Below, piece by piece: positions 27,466-36,230 of a stretch of DNA of 64,000 nucleotides. A model generated the notes under the pieces. It was not told the DNA's origin and searched no databases. It worked only from the letters and a program-made list of their open reading frames with translations. The stretch is from VXYL01 sp965116935 (lineage in GTDB: Bacteria > Pseudomonadota > Gammaproteobacteria > Pseudomonadales > Azotimanducaceae), in the NCBI GenBank assembly GCA_965116935.1, contig OZ220737.1, forward strand, positions 620,001-684,000. Reading direction: 5' to 3'. The translations under genes and the position numbers were made by a program. How positions within the stretch are numbered: position 1 is the first letter of the stretch; the number at the start of each line of letters is the position of its first letter.

Positions 27466-29601
27466 CTACGGAGGCGCGTTTGCAGTCTTCGCCTCGGAAC
27501 GACGGCTTTGGACGATGTCTGTCGGTTCTCGGAGCGTCGGTCGACCCTCGATCACTTGATCAAGCAAGCCTATGGCATGGTCGAGGAACCGCGTCTCCGG
27601 CACCGACCCCCGCGGAGTGACCCATGAGAAGCTGCCCAAGGCTTCCAGGTCCGCGCGCCAGGCTCGGGTGTCGCGCTCGTGCAAGGCAGGCCGCCGCCCG
27701 TACACCAAGACGGGGAACCCGGGATGGTCCGCATCCCGTAGCGGGGACCTGAAGGTTGATGACTCGACTGCAGCCGAGGACGCGATAGTATGATCGACAA
27801 CGTGCAACGGGGAGATGAGGGTCGCCCCCTCCGAACGTGAGTCGGGCCTGGCCCATGCCATTAACGCGTGGTCTCGGCCTGCCGCGAGGTGCCGAGTCGT
27901 GCCGCGCGGGTTCACTGGCGCTAGAACCGCGACGCACAATAGCTGCTCTGGTCGCGCGGGGATGCCCGGCAAGGCGGCCGCCAAGGCAAGGTGTCCTCCC
28001 ACACCCCGACCTATGTAGCAAACGCGCGGGTCCGCGATACCGCGGTCCGCCAGCCAAGCCACGGAATCTGCAATATCTTCGCGAAGTTTCCGCCCGTGTT
28101 TCTCCAGGCCCGCAAGACGTAGTTTCGCGCCAAGGCCCGATGCGCCGCGAAATCCCGGTTCGGCGACCACATACCCTCGCTCGGCAAGGTGGTGCGGCCA
28201 AAGGTCGAGCGGAGCAACGCTATCGATGGCCATCGAGTTGTGCACCAGCACGACGAGGCCCGACGCCTCGTCGGTCGTCGGTGTCGTCACCGACATGGGA
28301 AGCGCAACTCCGTCTCGCGCTATCCAGGTATAGTCCCTGCGTGCCGTCGACTGGCTGGCCACCCCCGGATACTGTTCGCCGAGCGGCCGAATGCGCCCCG
28401 TGGACCTGTCGAGGAGGAAAAAGCTCCTGCGGGACCGGTCATCGCTGGTAGCGATGGTCACGTACCGGCAGTCCCGGGACATTGAAGTCACGGCGACAAC
28501 ACTGTCGGTCAAGCTCTGCTGTGCCAGGTCGATGTCTGCCCCGAACTGCTTGTCTAGCCACGTGAACGGCCGACCCGGCAACCGGTGCATGAATCCCACG
28601 GTACCGCAGCCCGACCCGGCGATGATGCGTGCGGACACATCTCGCGTCGGGTCGGTAACCAAGCGTCGAAGTGGTTCGAAAGTCCGGGAATCTGCCTCCC
28701 AGATGGCGGTCCGGTCCGCACCGTCAACCCTCGCCGCCATATACACACGCCTACCGTCCGCGTCGAAGCCGAGTACCTCCGGGATTGTCGGCCCGGATCC
28801 ATTCCGGCCGGACACCCGCTCGATCGATAGGCGCTCGAAGCTGCCCGCGAACACAACGGCGGTGGGACCAACATGCGGTTCCTTCGGTCGTCGTCCCAAG
28901 ACGGAGGGCAGATCGTCTCCGAACTCGAACCACCCGGTTCCCGCACGAAGCCGTCCGGTCAGGTCCGTATGCCAGAATTGGATCCCGGCTTGCCACCGGG
29001 ACACCCGACGCGCACGGCCGGTGTCTGAGTTGACTCGATACAGGGAAGGGTAGGGGATCGCTTCGCGATCGGCGGCGACGAGCAGATGCTCAGCGTCTGA
29101 TATCCAAGGGTCCACGACGTAGTGCTCGAAGTCCTCGTACCAGGGCCGGGGACTGCGGCCCCCCGGCATAGGAACCACACCGGCGACTTTCGGGGCCGCC
29201 TTGGGGGGGCGCGGGAAGATCGGCACGACGTCCGTGCCATCTGGATCAAGGGCGATGAGGCGTAAGCGCCGCTTGCTACGCCACGGCGGTCCCGTTTCGG
29301 GAGAGACGAAGAGGGAGCAAACTATGCGTCGATCCGAGACCCATCTGCACGCGTCGAGCGACTGCGTGCGTGACGGCTGAACGGCTAGTAGGGACTTGCC
29401 CGTCACAATGTCGGTGACAATCAGGACTCGACGCTGGCCGCGTGCGGACACGGCAAGAATCTGGTCTCCCGCAGGCGAAATCCGGACATTGTCAATTGCC
29501 GGCACGACTTGCGTGGACTCCGTGAGGGCATTGGCAGGGGTACCGCCCCCTGCCAATGCCACGAGCGCCACAAGCAGTGCTCTCGCTTGGTGCGCCCTCA
29601 C
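27466..29601 (-). CDS. S9-like (prolyl oligopeptidase fold) protein, catalytic residues lost
   Basis: 711 residues: signal peptide (ARALLVALVALAGGGTPANA), beta-propeller-like middle, alpha/beta-hydrolase C-terminus. HHLAERGYVVAEPGFRGASG and DSVAWLADRGIADPRVCYIG align clearly with the S9 family, but the nucleophile loop reads IGRGVGGH, where active members have G-x-S-x-G-G: Gly replaces Ser. The Asp and His motifs near the end are also unrecognisable (PVLVYGRRPALHERD, FLDHAIGLL). It is therefore probably a non-hydrolytic binder. The GTG start gives the signal peptide and lies 11 bases after the small-peptide gene. Confidence 0.7.
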   Translation of the reverse strand: MRAHQARALLVALVALAGGGTPANALTESTQVVPAIDNVRISPAGDQILAVSARGQRRVLIVTDIVTGKSLLAVQPSRTQSLDACRWVSDRRIVCSLFVSPETGPPWRSKRRLRLIALDPDGTDVVPIFPRPPKAAPKVAGVVPMPGGRSPRPWYEDFEHYVVDPWISDAEHLLVAADREAIPYPSLYRVNSDTGRARRVSRWQAGIQFWHTDLTGRLRAGTGWFEFGDDLPSVLGRRPKEPHVGPTAVVFAGSFERLSIERVSGRNGSGPTIPEVLGFDADGRRVYMAARVDGADRTAIWEADSRTFEPLRRLVTDPTRDVSARIIAGSGCGTVGFMHRLPGRPFTWLDKQFGADIDLAQQSLTDSVVAVTSMSRDCRYVTIATSDDRSRRSFFLLDRSTGRIRPLGEQYPGVASQSTARRDYTWIARDGVALPMSVTTPTTDEASGLVVLVHNSMAIDSVAPLDLWPHHLAERGYVVAEPGFRGASGLGAKLRLAGLEKHGRKLREDIADSVAWLADRGIADPRVCYIGRGVGGHLALAAALPGIPARPEQLLCVAVLAPVNPRGTTRHLAAGRDHALMAWARPDSRSEGATLISPLHVVDHTIASSAAVESSTFRSPLRDADHPGFPVLVYGRRPALHERDTRAWRADLEALGSFSWVTPRGSVPETRFLDHAIGLLDQVIEGRPTLREPTDIVQSRRSEAKTANAPP

Positions 29602-29612
29602 GTCAGAGACAT

Positions 29613-29948
29613 CTAGCCGAACCGGCACGATGCGTAGGCGGCAACTGCATCGTAGTAAACCTGAATTGCCGCCCAGATTGCCGCGGCACCCGTCGCAGAA
29701 CCAAGGGCATCCCAAGCAGCGTCCACCGCAGCTGCCTCTGCGTAGCAGGGGGCGTAGGCGAGGGCCTCGCCCCCAACCGTTGGCACGAACTGGGTGCCCG
29801 GACCGTTCGGGAGGCCGAACAGCGCGAACGCCAACACCAAAGCAGCAGCTCCTCGCCTAAGTCCCATTGGGGATTTCCGGGACTGTACAGGGCCTTCCTT
29901 GGTTTCGGTACGGGTGACGACCATGGTCGTCTCGGTGGGATCAATCAT
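29613..29948 (-). CDS. Small exported two-cysteine peptide of unknown function
   Basis: 111 residues. A hydrophobic helix at about 29-48 (GLRRGAAALVLAFALFGLP) looks like a signal or anchor; the mature part is Ala-rich, helical and bracketed by Cys68 and Cys108 (APCYAEAAAV ... AYASCRFG), consistent with one disulfide closing a helical loop. ATG 29948 is 10 bases after AAAGGAG; a second ATG (residue 28) sits right before the hydrophobic segment. It is followed by the inactive S9-like gene after 11 bases. It could be a bacteriocin-like peptide or a secreted signal; no family is recognised. Confidence 0.5.
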   Translation of the reverse strand: MIDPTETTMVVTRTETKEGPVQSRKSPMGLRRGAAALVLAFALFGLPNGPGTQFVPTVGGEALAYAPCYAEAAAVDAAWDALGSATGAAAIWAAIQVYYDAVAAYASCRFG

Positions 29949-30204
29949 CACGGCTTGTCTCCTTTGTGTTGAAGCCGTCTCCGACAGTACCCGCTCCCCC
30001 CCCCGTCAAGCGATTTTTGCCTTCGGCGCTGCGCACGGTCTTGAAACGGATTGCGTTGGCCGCGTACGCTTGCGGCTCACCTTCAGGTGCCCGCTTTTCC
30101 GATGACCACCTCGAACGTGCTCGACAAACTCGTTCCCGAAGGCCTTCGGAACTTGCAAGACCCCTCACGCGACTTGCCTCGGGCTCGCCAAGGAGCCGGC
30201 AGCG

Positions 30205-31110
30205 ATGGCACGCATCGAGTCCGCGTTGCGTCAAGTCCCCACAAAACACGAAGTGGTGCAAGGCGACTCGCGCTGGGTGCAACTCGCACCAGAGTCAGTG
30301 CATCTGGTGCTCACCTCACCACCTTACTGGACGCTGAAGGAATACCGTCGCCACGACGGGCAACTCGGTTGGGTTGCGGACTATCACCAGCTTCTTGACC
30401 AACTGGACGCGGTATGGCGCATGTGCCATGAGGCTCTGGTTCCGGGCGGTCGGCTGGTTTGCGTGGTCGGCGACGTCTGCCTTTCGTGACGGCAGAACTC
30501 CGGGCGCGCCACACCGTCGTGCCCCTGCACGCGTCGATTCAGGAGCGATGTGTTGCGCTCGGCTTCGACAACCTTGCTCCGATCATCTGGAGCAAGATTG
30601 CCAACGTGGTTCACGAGGTCAATCGTGGCGGCGGTGGGTTTCTTGGCAAGCCCTACGAGCCCAACGCCGTAGTGAAGAACGACATCGAGTTCATGCTCAT
30701 GCAGCGCAAGCCCGGCGGCTATCGGCGCCCGACGATTTCCGCACGTATCCTAAGCTTGCTTTCCCGCGACTACTTTCGGCAATGCTTCCGGCAGATTTGG
30801 GATGACGTTCCCGGGGCTCCGACAGGGGCGCATCCTGCGCCATTTCCCGTAGGCCTGGCAGATCGACTCGTCCGTATGTTTAGTTTCGTCGGCGACACCG
30901 TGCTTGACCCGTTCAACGGTACGGCGGCACGCAGGTGGCAGCGGCCGGGTGCGGCCGGAACAGCATCGGCATCGAGGTGGATCCGGTCTATTGGGAGATG
31001 GGGTCACAGCGGCTCCGCAACGCAACCAGCCACCTGCTCAGCAAGGCAGAGGTCGTCGAGAGGTCAGCGTCGGAGGTCGGCGAAGCATCTGCCGTTCCGG
31101 CCGCAGGCTG
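30205..31110 (+). pseudogene. DNA methyltransferase gene with two frameshifts
   Basis: Site-specific N4-cytosine/N6-adenine methylase. MARIESALRQVPTKHEV opens it; HLVLTSPPYWTLKEY is motif IV (TSPPYW). The frame breaks at about 30486 after VVGDVCLS and resumes with RHTVVPLHASIQERC, NLAPIIWSKIAN. It runs to FVGDTVLDPFNGTA (motif I/X region), where a second frameshift occurs near 30925; the true continuation, VAAAGCGRNSIGIEVDPVYW, is in another frame and ends at TGA 31108-31110. Either the gene is dead, or the assembly has two indels here. Confidence 0.75.
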
Positions 31111-31116
31111 ACTTCA

Positions 31117-31449
31117 ATGGCCACGCTTCAGGAAGCCATCAACGAACTGCATCGCTTGGCAGTCGTCGAGGGCAGGGCCACATCGACCAAACGACTCGAT
31201 GCGCTCGCGGACTACTGCGCCACGGAGCTGTCCCACCGGGGCCTTGGCGGCGTCGAGAAAGAGGCCCGCGTGCCAGGAGTTGGCAGGGGAGAAGCTGTGG
31301 GATGTAGCGTGGTAAACGCTGTCGCGCACGCGACAGGCACGACGCCATCGATCCAGACCTCTCGCGACGGACCCGGCCCTCGCACGGTGCCACCACGATA
31401 CAGTCTCCTGAGTCGGCGCACGCCTGGAACCGGAGCTGTCCGCCACTAG
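31117..31449 (+). pseudogene. 5' part of a restriction-endonuclease-like gene
   Basis: Begins MATLQEAINELHRLAVVEGR, KRLDALADYCATELSHRGL, then loses frame; the other frame reads AGEKLWDVAW, a strand often seen around the catalytic site of restriction enzymes. Its position just behind a methylase gene supports the idea. Nothing resembling the C-terminal half remains. The locus is a decayed restriction-modification pair. Confidence 0.45.
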
Positions 31450-31661
31450 CCAGGTTGACCTCCGCGGCCCGACGCCGCCACCACTTCGTCAGCGCCGAGA
31501 TATCCAGACGTGCCGGAGGCGATGATCAGTCGCCGTCGTCTCCGCCGGCCCTACCGGGGCGGAACTTCCGACCGAGAGCTGCGTCCAACCGAGGCCTGTA
31601 TGTGGATGCCCCATGCGGCCAGACGTGGCCAGGACACGCGGTGGCGGTCGTCCTGAGGAAG

Positions 31662-31844
31662 ACGGCGGTCAATGCGACGGGCCACGGTTCCGGTCGAGCT
31701 TCAAGGACTGGGCGCGCCACGGGGACGTGAACGAGTTGCTTTTGGGAGTTCGCCCGGCGCATGTGGAGGGCTCGAAAACGGTGGCCACTTACGCGCGCGA
31801 CGACCTGCTGGAGAAGCGGCGCCCGGTGATGCAGGCATGCAGCG
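31662..31844 (+). pseudogene. C-terminal remnant of a tyrosine integrase
   Basis: FRSSFKDWARHGDVNELLL, then RPAHVEGSKTVATYARDDLL, EKRRPVMQA has the H/R-x-x-R, H and Tyr region of P4-type integrases. The Tyr motif A-x-Y-x-R-x-D-L-L-x-K-R-R is clear. No N-terminal part precedes it. It is a lineage separate from the relics at 32.6 and 62 kb. Confidence 0.6.
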
Positions 31845-32030
31845 ACTTGTCGGTTTGCCCGACGGACGCACGATGTATGGCGTTCAAGTGCGTCGCGCAA
31901 CCGCGCAAACCAGCGATGGCGAGTGTGTCAATGAGCGACTGAGCCCCGTCTGCGCTTCCCTGCTATTCTGCGTGCGGACCAGACAGACGGGCCTGCGTCC
32001 ACTTAGCGAATGGTTGAAAAGGGCATCTGA

Positions 32031-32318
32031 ATGGCGAAAACAGCCGGGATCAAAGCACTAGTCGAGGAAGTCCTGGCAAGTGGGACAAATTGGACGGACG
32101 ACGTCATTCTCGAGGTGTTCGTGGCCATAGAGCGGACATCCATGTGGCATCGTCGTTACAAAGGGCTCTGCCAGTCACTGGGGACTGATCTGGTTAACAA
32201 ATGGGGTGGGCGTTATGTTCGATTGGCGCTTGGGAAGCCGGGCAAGCTCGGGCGGACGCGCGCTGGCGCGAGCGGTCTCATCGACAGCTACACAATCCTG
32301 GACTCGAGTAAGTTCTGA
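32031..32318 (+). CDS. Small hypothetical protein
   Basis: 95 residues starting MAKTAGIKALVEEVLASG, containing DDVILEVFVAIERTSMWHRR and ending YTILDSSKF. No membrane segment or cysteine cluster. The codon use looks plausible, and bases before the ATG (gaaaagggcatctg) contain a weak ribosome site. It lies between decayed restriction and integrase genes and may be a surviving cargo gene. The family is not recognised. Confidence 0.45.
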   Translation: MAKTAGIKALVEEVLASGTNWTDDVILEVFVAIERTSMWHRRYKGLCQSLGTDLVNKWGGRYVRLALGKPGKLGRTRAGASGLIDSYTILDSSKF

Positions 32319-32581
32319 CGAACCGAGCCCCGATTCGCAGGGGGACGGCTACATCGTCATGCGCAGACGAGGCTCGACGCGCGACCGGGACCCCGCCCGG
32401 GGATGCCAGCTTAGGCAAGCGCTGTCGCCGTGGCGGCGGATTTGGACGCAACTGGCCGGGATCGGGCACGGCTGCCCTGCCGAACGGCGCGACGAGTGGC
32501 CTGAAACGCCACTCGCGGTGGGACAGCGATACTCGCCTTCTCGGCGGGGCCACAGCAGCGCGCGACGTGGTCCCCCCATCG

Positions 32582-33628
32582 CTACATGACCGGGCGCCGG
32601 CGTTCCAGCAGGTCGCTGCGCGCATAGGCTCGCTCGTCCGAGTCGCCGACGACGTGCGCGAGGCAGAGCCCGGCGACCTCCCGCTCTACGCCGGTCTCGT
32701 CGGCCCAGTCGCGGAAGCTGGAGCGGAAGCCGTGCGCCGTCGCGCCGTCGCAGACCCGCGACACGAGCCGGGGGATCGCGTGGTCCGACAGCATCCGGCC
32801 GCGCCGGCCCTACGCCGGGAACACGAGGCCGGTGCCGCCGCCGAAGCCGTGCGCCGCCTCGAGGACATCGAGCGCCTGCTGCGACAGCGGCACGCGATGC
32901 GCCCTGCGAGCCTTCATCTTGTCCGCCGGACGGTTCCAGGCGGGTGACGGGAAAGGCGCGCTGGGCCTTGGCGACGGCTTCGAGCGCGCCGCGCACCGCG
33001 CCATGCGGCAGCGCCGCCATCCGGAACCGTTCGATCTTCGCGACGCGCAGCGCCCTGACCACGGCATCCACCGGATTCGGCGCGTCGTCGAAGCCCTCGA
33101 TGCGCGCCCATTCAAGCGTCGCCCTGATGCGCCCGCCGGTGCGCCGGAACGCGTCCGCCTTGCCAGCCGCGGCGATCGGCGCGAGTGCGCGCTTGACGTG
33201 CCGCGCCTCGACGCGGTCCACGGGGACGGTGCCGATCTTTGGCAGCACATAGCGCTCCATCGTGCTGCCCCACTTCTCGGCGAAGCGGCTGGCCTCGTTC
33301 CACTGGAGCAGCATTTCGTCGTACGCGGCTCGCTGCGCCTGGGCGAAGGTCGGCGGGCACCCGCGGCGGGGGTCAAGCCCGTCGCGCACCATGCGGCGGT
33401 TCTCGAGCGCGGTCCTGCGCGCCTGCGCGAGGCTCACGTAGTCGGCGCTGTCCCGGTCGGCGAGCCGAGGCCCAGATCGACCCGCTCGCCGAACAGGCGC
33501 AGGTGCTGCACCGATGAGCGCGCCCCCGGGCTGCTTGACGTAGAGCATTTAGTCCGTTTCTGTCGGTATGGGGGCCCGGCGGCACGAACGCTGGCGGCGG
33601 AAAGCTGGTTTCTGACGATGCGCGGTAT
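32582..33628 (-). pseudogene. Broken P4-type tyrosine integrase (DUF4102 family)
   Basis: The N-terminal frame runs YVKQPGGA, LAQARRTALENRRMVRDGLD, AEKWGSTMERYVLPKIGTV, EARHVKRALAPIAAAGKADA, a SAM-like core. After RAFPVTRL about 110 bp that should hold Arg I are deleted. The frame then shifts (KMKARRAHRVPLSQQALDVL) and again (DGATAHGFRSSFRDWA, ERAYARSDLLERRRPVM). The start ATG is ATA, an in-frame TAA lies near residue 30, and a TAG replaces a Gln codon near the end. The locus is the inverted partner of 62017-62727. Confidence 0.85.
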
Positions 33629-33737
33629 GGTGTGTCCGTCTGCCGCTGCGCCTCGTCGGTCGGAGGCGGAGCCTCGCTTCGCTAGAACCCGCCAATGGTC
33701 GAGGAAGGACGGCGCCCGGCGCGCAACGTCACACCTG

Positions 33738-34325
33738 TCAACCGTTCACCCACGTCGCCTCGGCAATCTCGACCATCAACGCCAAGCGGCCCAACATCGC
33801 TCCGCTCATCTCGTCGCCTGAATCGAACGTCATCAAGGCATTCCCGGCCAGCGACGAAACGATGAAGCGCGCAAGCGCTGCCCGCTCTCCAGCTGGCCTT
33901 GCCGACCGATTGGTTTCTCGCCGCCGAAGCCACTCGCACCAGAACTCCACGAATCCCTCGTGTACCGACCGCGCAACACGCACCTCCGCCTTGTTCCGGC
34001 GGTCGCCACCGAGCGAACGCAGCAGCCACGACGTCTTGCCGTCGTCGCTAAGTTCCCCAACCCAGTGCGCGGCCACGGATTGGAACGATACCGTGTTGCC
34101 GTGTTCCTTCATGGAATCGAGGAATCGCTTCGCGGCCAGCTCGACCGCGGCAATAAACAGGTCGTCCTTGGATCCGAAATGCTCGTATGCCGAGGCCTTG
34201 GATACCTTCGCGCCATCAGCGATGGCCTGCATGGTCGTTCCGTTGAACCCCCGCCGTGCGAACGAGTCCAGCGCGGATTCGAGCAATCGCCAGTGTGTGA
34301 CCACCTTTCGGTCGTCCTTGGCCAT
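33738..34325 (-). CDS. TetR-family transcriptional repressor
   Basis: 195 residues. N-terminal HTH: LLESALDSFARRGFNGTTMQ, AIADGAKVSKASAYEHFGSK, DDLFIAAVE (residues about 14-60), typical TetR; the C-terminal ligand domain is not family-specific. It probably binds the palindrome ctgactgac-g-gtcagtcag at 34518-34536, between itself and the divergently oriented peptide gene at 34742, and so would control both. No efflux pump or enzyme is adjacent, so its regulon here is most likely the secreted-peptide locus. Confidence 0.85.
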   Translation of the reverse strand: MAKDDRKVVTHWRLLESALDSFARRGFNGTTMQAIADGAKVSKASAYEHFGSKDDLFIAAVELAAKRFLDSMKEHGNTVSFQSVAAHWVGELSDDGKTSWLLRSLGGDRRNKAEVRVARSVHEGFVEFWCEWLRRRETNRSARPAGERAALARFIVSSLAGNALMTFDSGDEMSGAMLGRLALMVEIAEATWVNG

Positions 34326-34517
34326 TTCTTCTTCAATGGACGTCCAAGCTTCGCCGCGACTGGGTCAGGAAACTTTGGAAGCCCTTCCCTCCCTTGCTCT
34401 CCCCAGATGTCGTGGATTGGTGCGTTGGCCCTCGTTCCTGCGTCGGCTCAAGAGGCAACGCCAAGCAATCCCGCCCCCACCTGAATTATCGCCACCGTGT
34501 GGCTGTCGCGCCCAAAA

Positions 34518-34543
34518 CTGACTGACGGTCAGTCAGCTATTGT
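34518..34543 (+). promoter_or_regulatory. TetR-type operator overlapping a promoter
   Basis: ctgactgac, one central g, gtcagtcag (34518-34536) is a perfect 9-bp-arm palindrome of the kind TetR repressors bind. TATTGT at 34538-34543 is a candidate -10 for rightward transcription toward the peptide gene, placing the palindrome in the -35 to -10 zone. Confidence 0.6.
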
Positions 34544-34741
34544 TGTGGCGTACGCGGCGTGCCTTCGATAAGAAGGGCTCTCTTCCTTCGCCATGCCGAG
34601 CTTGGACTGGAGATGTCCGGATCGGCTTGGAACTTGGAAGAAGCGGAAGCGGAACACCCAAGGTGGTTGGCTTCCGTACGGGGTTGCGTCCCGGACTCGC
34701 CGTGGGCGCACCAATACGAAACGACATGAGGAACGCAAACA

Positions 34742-35032
34742 ATGAAGCGCATCTTCAACTTCAAGGCCAAGGCCGGCTTCGCAATGGCCGTCGTCGCCGC
34801 TGTGCTTACCTTCGGCGTCACAACCGTGACCGCTGAGTTCGACGTGGCTCCGGACTCCGTGGAGTTCGAGCGCATCTCTGTCCAGAGCGAGCAGATGATG
34901 ATCCAGTCCGGTTTCATGGACAAAACGGACTACGGTTGGTGCGGCGGCTGGGGCTGCGGAAAGCAGAGTGACTGTGGTACCGGGTGCTTCTGCAAGGGCT
35001 TTCCTCCATGGCAGGGGGAGTGCGTCGGCTGA
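34742..35032 (+). CDS. Secreted six-cysteine peptide with knottin-like pattern
   Basis: A 96-residue precursor. Signal peptide at about 1-31 (FAMAVVAAVLTFGVTTVTA), an acidic propeptide-like stretch without Cys (32-62), and a C-terminal 34-residue module with Cys67, 72, 78, 82, 84 and 94. The spacing C-x4-C-x5-C-x3-C-x1-C-x9-C resembles inhibitor-cystine-knot peptides such as squash trypsin inhibitors (C-x6-C-x5-C-x3-C-x1-C-x5-C). GAGGA precedes the ATG. A TetR-type operator lies upstream and a DsbC-like gene downstream. Antimicrobial, inhibitor or signal roles are all possible; none is shown. Confidence 0.65.
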   Translation: MKRIFNFKAKAGFAMAVVAAVLTFGVTTVTAEFDVAPDSVEFERISVQSEQMMIQSGFMDKTDYGWCGGWGCGKQSDCGTGCFCKGFPPWQGECVG

Positions 35033-35193
35033 CCGTGCTTGAGCGCTTTGACATCCGCATTGCAGGCCGCGCTGCGGAAGCAACTTTGGTTGGAAATGTC
35101 CGGTGCGGGGAATCGGGTGCTGTCGGCGACGGCAACACCCGTTGCCCTACCGTGCATGCGGCGTCATGTGGAGTCGATGCACGAGGGGCTCCC

Positions 35194-35313
35194 ATGACCG
35201 CGGTAGTTTGCACGAACTGCGGCACGTCCGTAACTGCGCGTGCGTTCGAGGTTTTCAATGGTACATTCGAGCTTCGCTGCCGACGCCCCACCTGCGGTAG
35301 AGCGCTTGGCTGA
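35194..35313 (+). CDS. 39-residue zinc-ribbon microprotein
   Basis: MTAVVCTNCGTSVTARAFEV is followed by FNGTFELRCRRPTCGRALG: two Cys pairs (C-x2-C and C-x4-C) separated by about 20 residues, the layout of a single zinc ribbon, similar in size to phage Com-type regulators. Its end overlaps the N-terminal codons of the next gene in another frame. Coding status is uncertain because it is so short, but the Cys pairing is hard to explain otherwise. Confidence 0.4.
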   Translation: MTAVVCTNCGTSVTARAFEVFNGTFELRCRRPTCGRALG

Positions 35314-36097
35314 CTTGGCTTGCGAACAGCAACCCTACAGCAATACGCGTGAGCCAAGGGCAGTCAAGTGGGGGTTGCTTGCATTCGCTGCCCTATGTCT
35401 GGCCGGCTGCAGCGACAGGTATGACGGTAAAGACACGCTTAATGCAGATAGGCTAGTTGGCAAGCTCCGGGACATCCGCGCCGGCGTGGATGTCGGCGAT
35501 GCCCACGAAACGCCCATCGAAGGGCTTGTCGGCGTCAAAGTCGGCGGTGGTAACGTAATCTACGGTACGCCAGATGGTCGATACATCGTCGCGGGGGACC
35601 TCTTTGCCCTGAAGTCCTCCGGCCTCGTGAATCTCACCGAGCGCCTGCGTACAGCAGACCGCAAGCTGCTCGTCACCACGTTGGACCCAGCGACCATGAT
35701 CACCTACCAGCCCGATGACGTCCAGGCCGTGATCAACGTGTTCACCGACGTAACTTGTGGTTTCTGCAAGGCATTCCACACATATGTAGACGAGTTGGTA
35801 GGCCATGGTGTTGAAGTCCGCTATGCCGCCTTCCCTCGTGCCGGCATCGACTCCCATGTGTACCGCACGATGGTGTCGGTGTGGTGTGCCACCGATCCCA
35901 AGGACGCTCTCTCCAAGGCAAAGCGTGGCGAGCCTGTTCCTGAGCTCGAGTGCGACGGCAGCCCCGTGGACAATCATTACCGAATCGGGAGGGCTGCCGG
36001 AATCGGTGGTACGCCCGGCATCCTTCTAGCCGACGGTCGCTACATCCCCGGGTTCAACACAGTCGGAGCACTGCTAGCAGAGGTTGGCATTGATTGA
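35240..36097 (+). CDS. DsbC-like thiol:disulfide isomerase, predicted lipoprotein
   Basis: 285 residues from the first ATG; the true start is uncertain because the lipoprotein signal (VKWGLLAFAALCLAGC) begins near residue 42. ATG 35258 or TTG 35315 would shorten the n-region. The mature part has a DsbC-type dimerisation segment, then the thioredoxin fold with DVTCGFCKAFH (CGFC active site) and the cis-Pro loop GIGGTPGILLADGRYIPG. DsbC isomerises wrong disulfides in the periplasm. Encoded between a six-Cys peptide and Cys-pair Sel1 proteins, it is likely their folding partner. Lipid anchoring is unusual for DsbC. Confidence 0.8.
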   Translation: MRSRFSMVHSSFAADAPPAVERLADLACEQQPYSNTREPRAVKWGLLAFAALCLAGCSDRYDGKDTLNADRLVGKLRDIRAGVDVGDAHETPIEGLVGVKVGGGNVIYGTPDGRYIVAGDLFALKSSGLVNLTERLRTADRKLLVTTLDPATMITYQPDDVQAVINVFTDVTCGFCKAFHTYVDELVGHGVEVRYAAFPRAGIDSHVYRTMVSVWCATDPKDALSKAKRGEPVPELECDGSPVDNHYRIGRAAGIGGTPGILLADGRYIPGFNTVGALLAEVGID

Positions 36098-36230
36098 CTG
36101 TGGCACAGGTCGCGTCCCGTCCCTCCCGGGCATGCCCATGGCGAGCTGATAGCTGAGACAACACGGTTGATCGATTTCCGATGGACATCTACGATCTGAC
36201 CGGCTGTTCGAGCCAGCAAGGAGGTGACGA

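Noticed and set aside
29984..30009. Promoter TTGACG / TACTGT upstream of the two-cysteine peptide
   Set aside because: The spacer is only 14 bases, too short for a normal sigma-70 promoter, and the -10 is weak.
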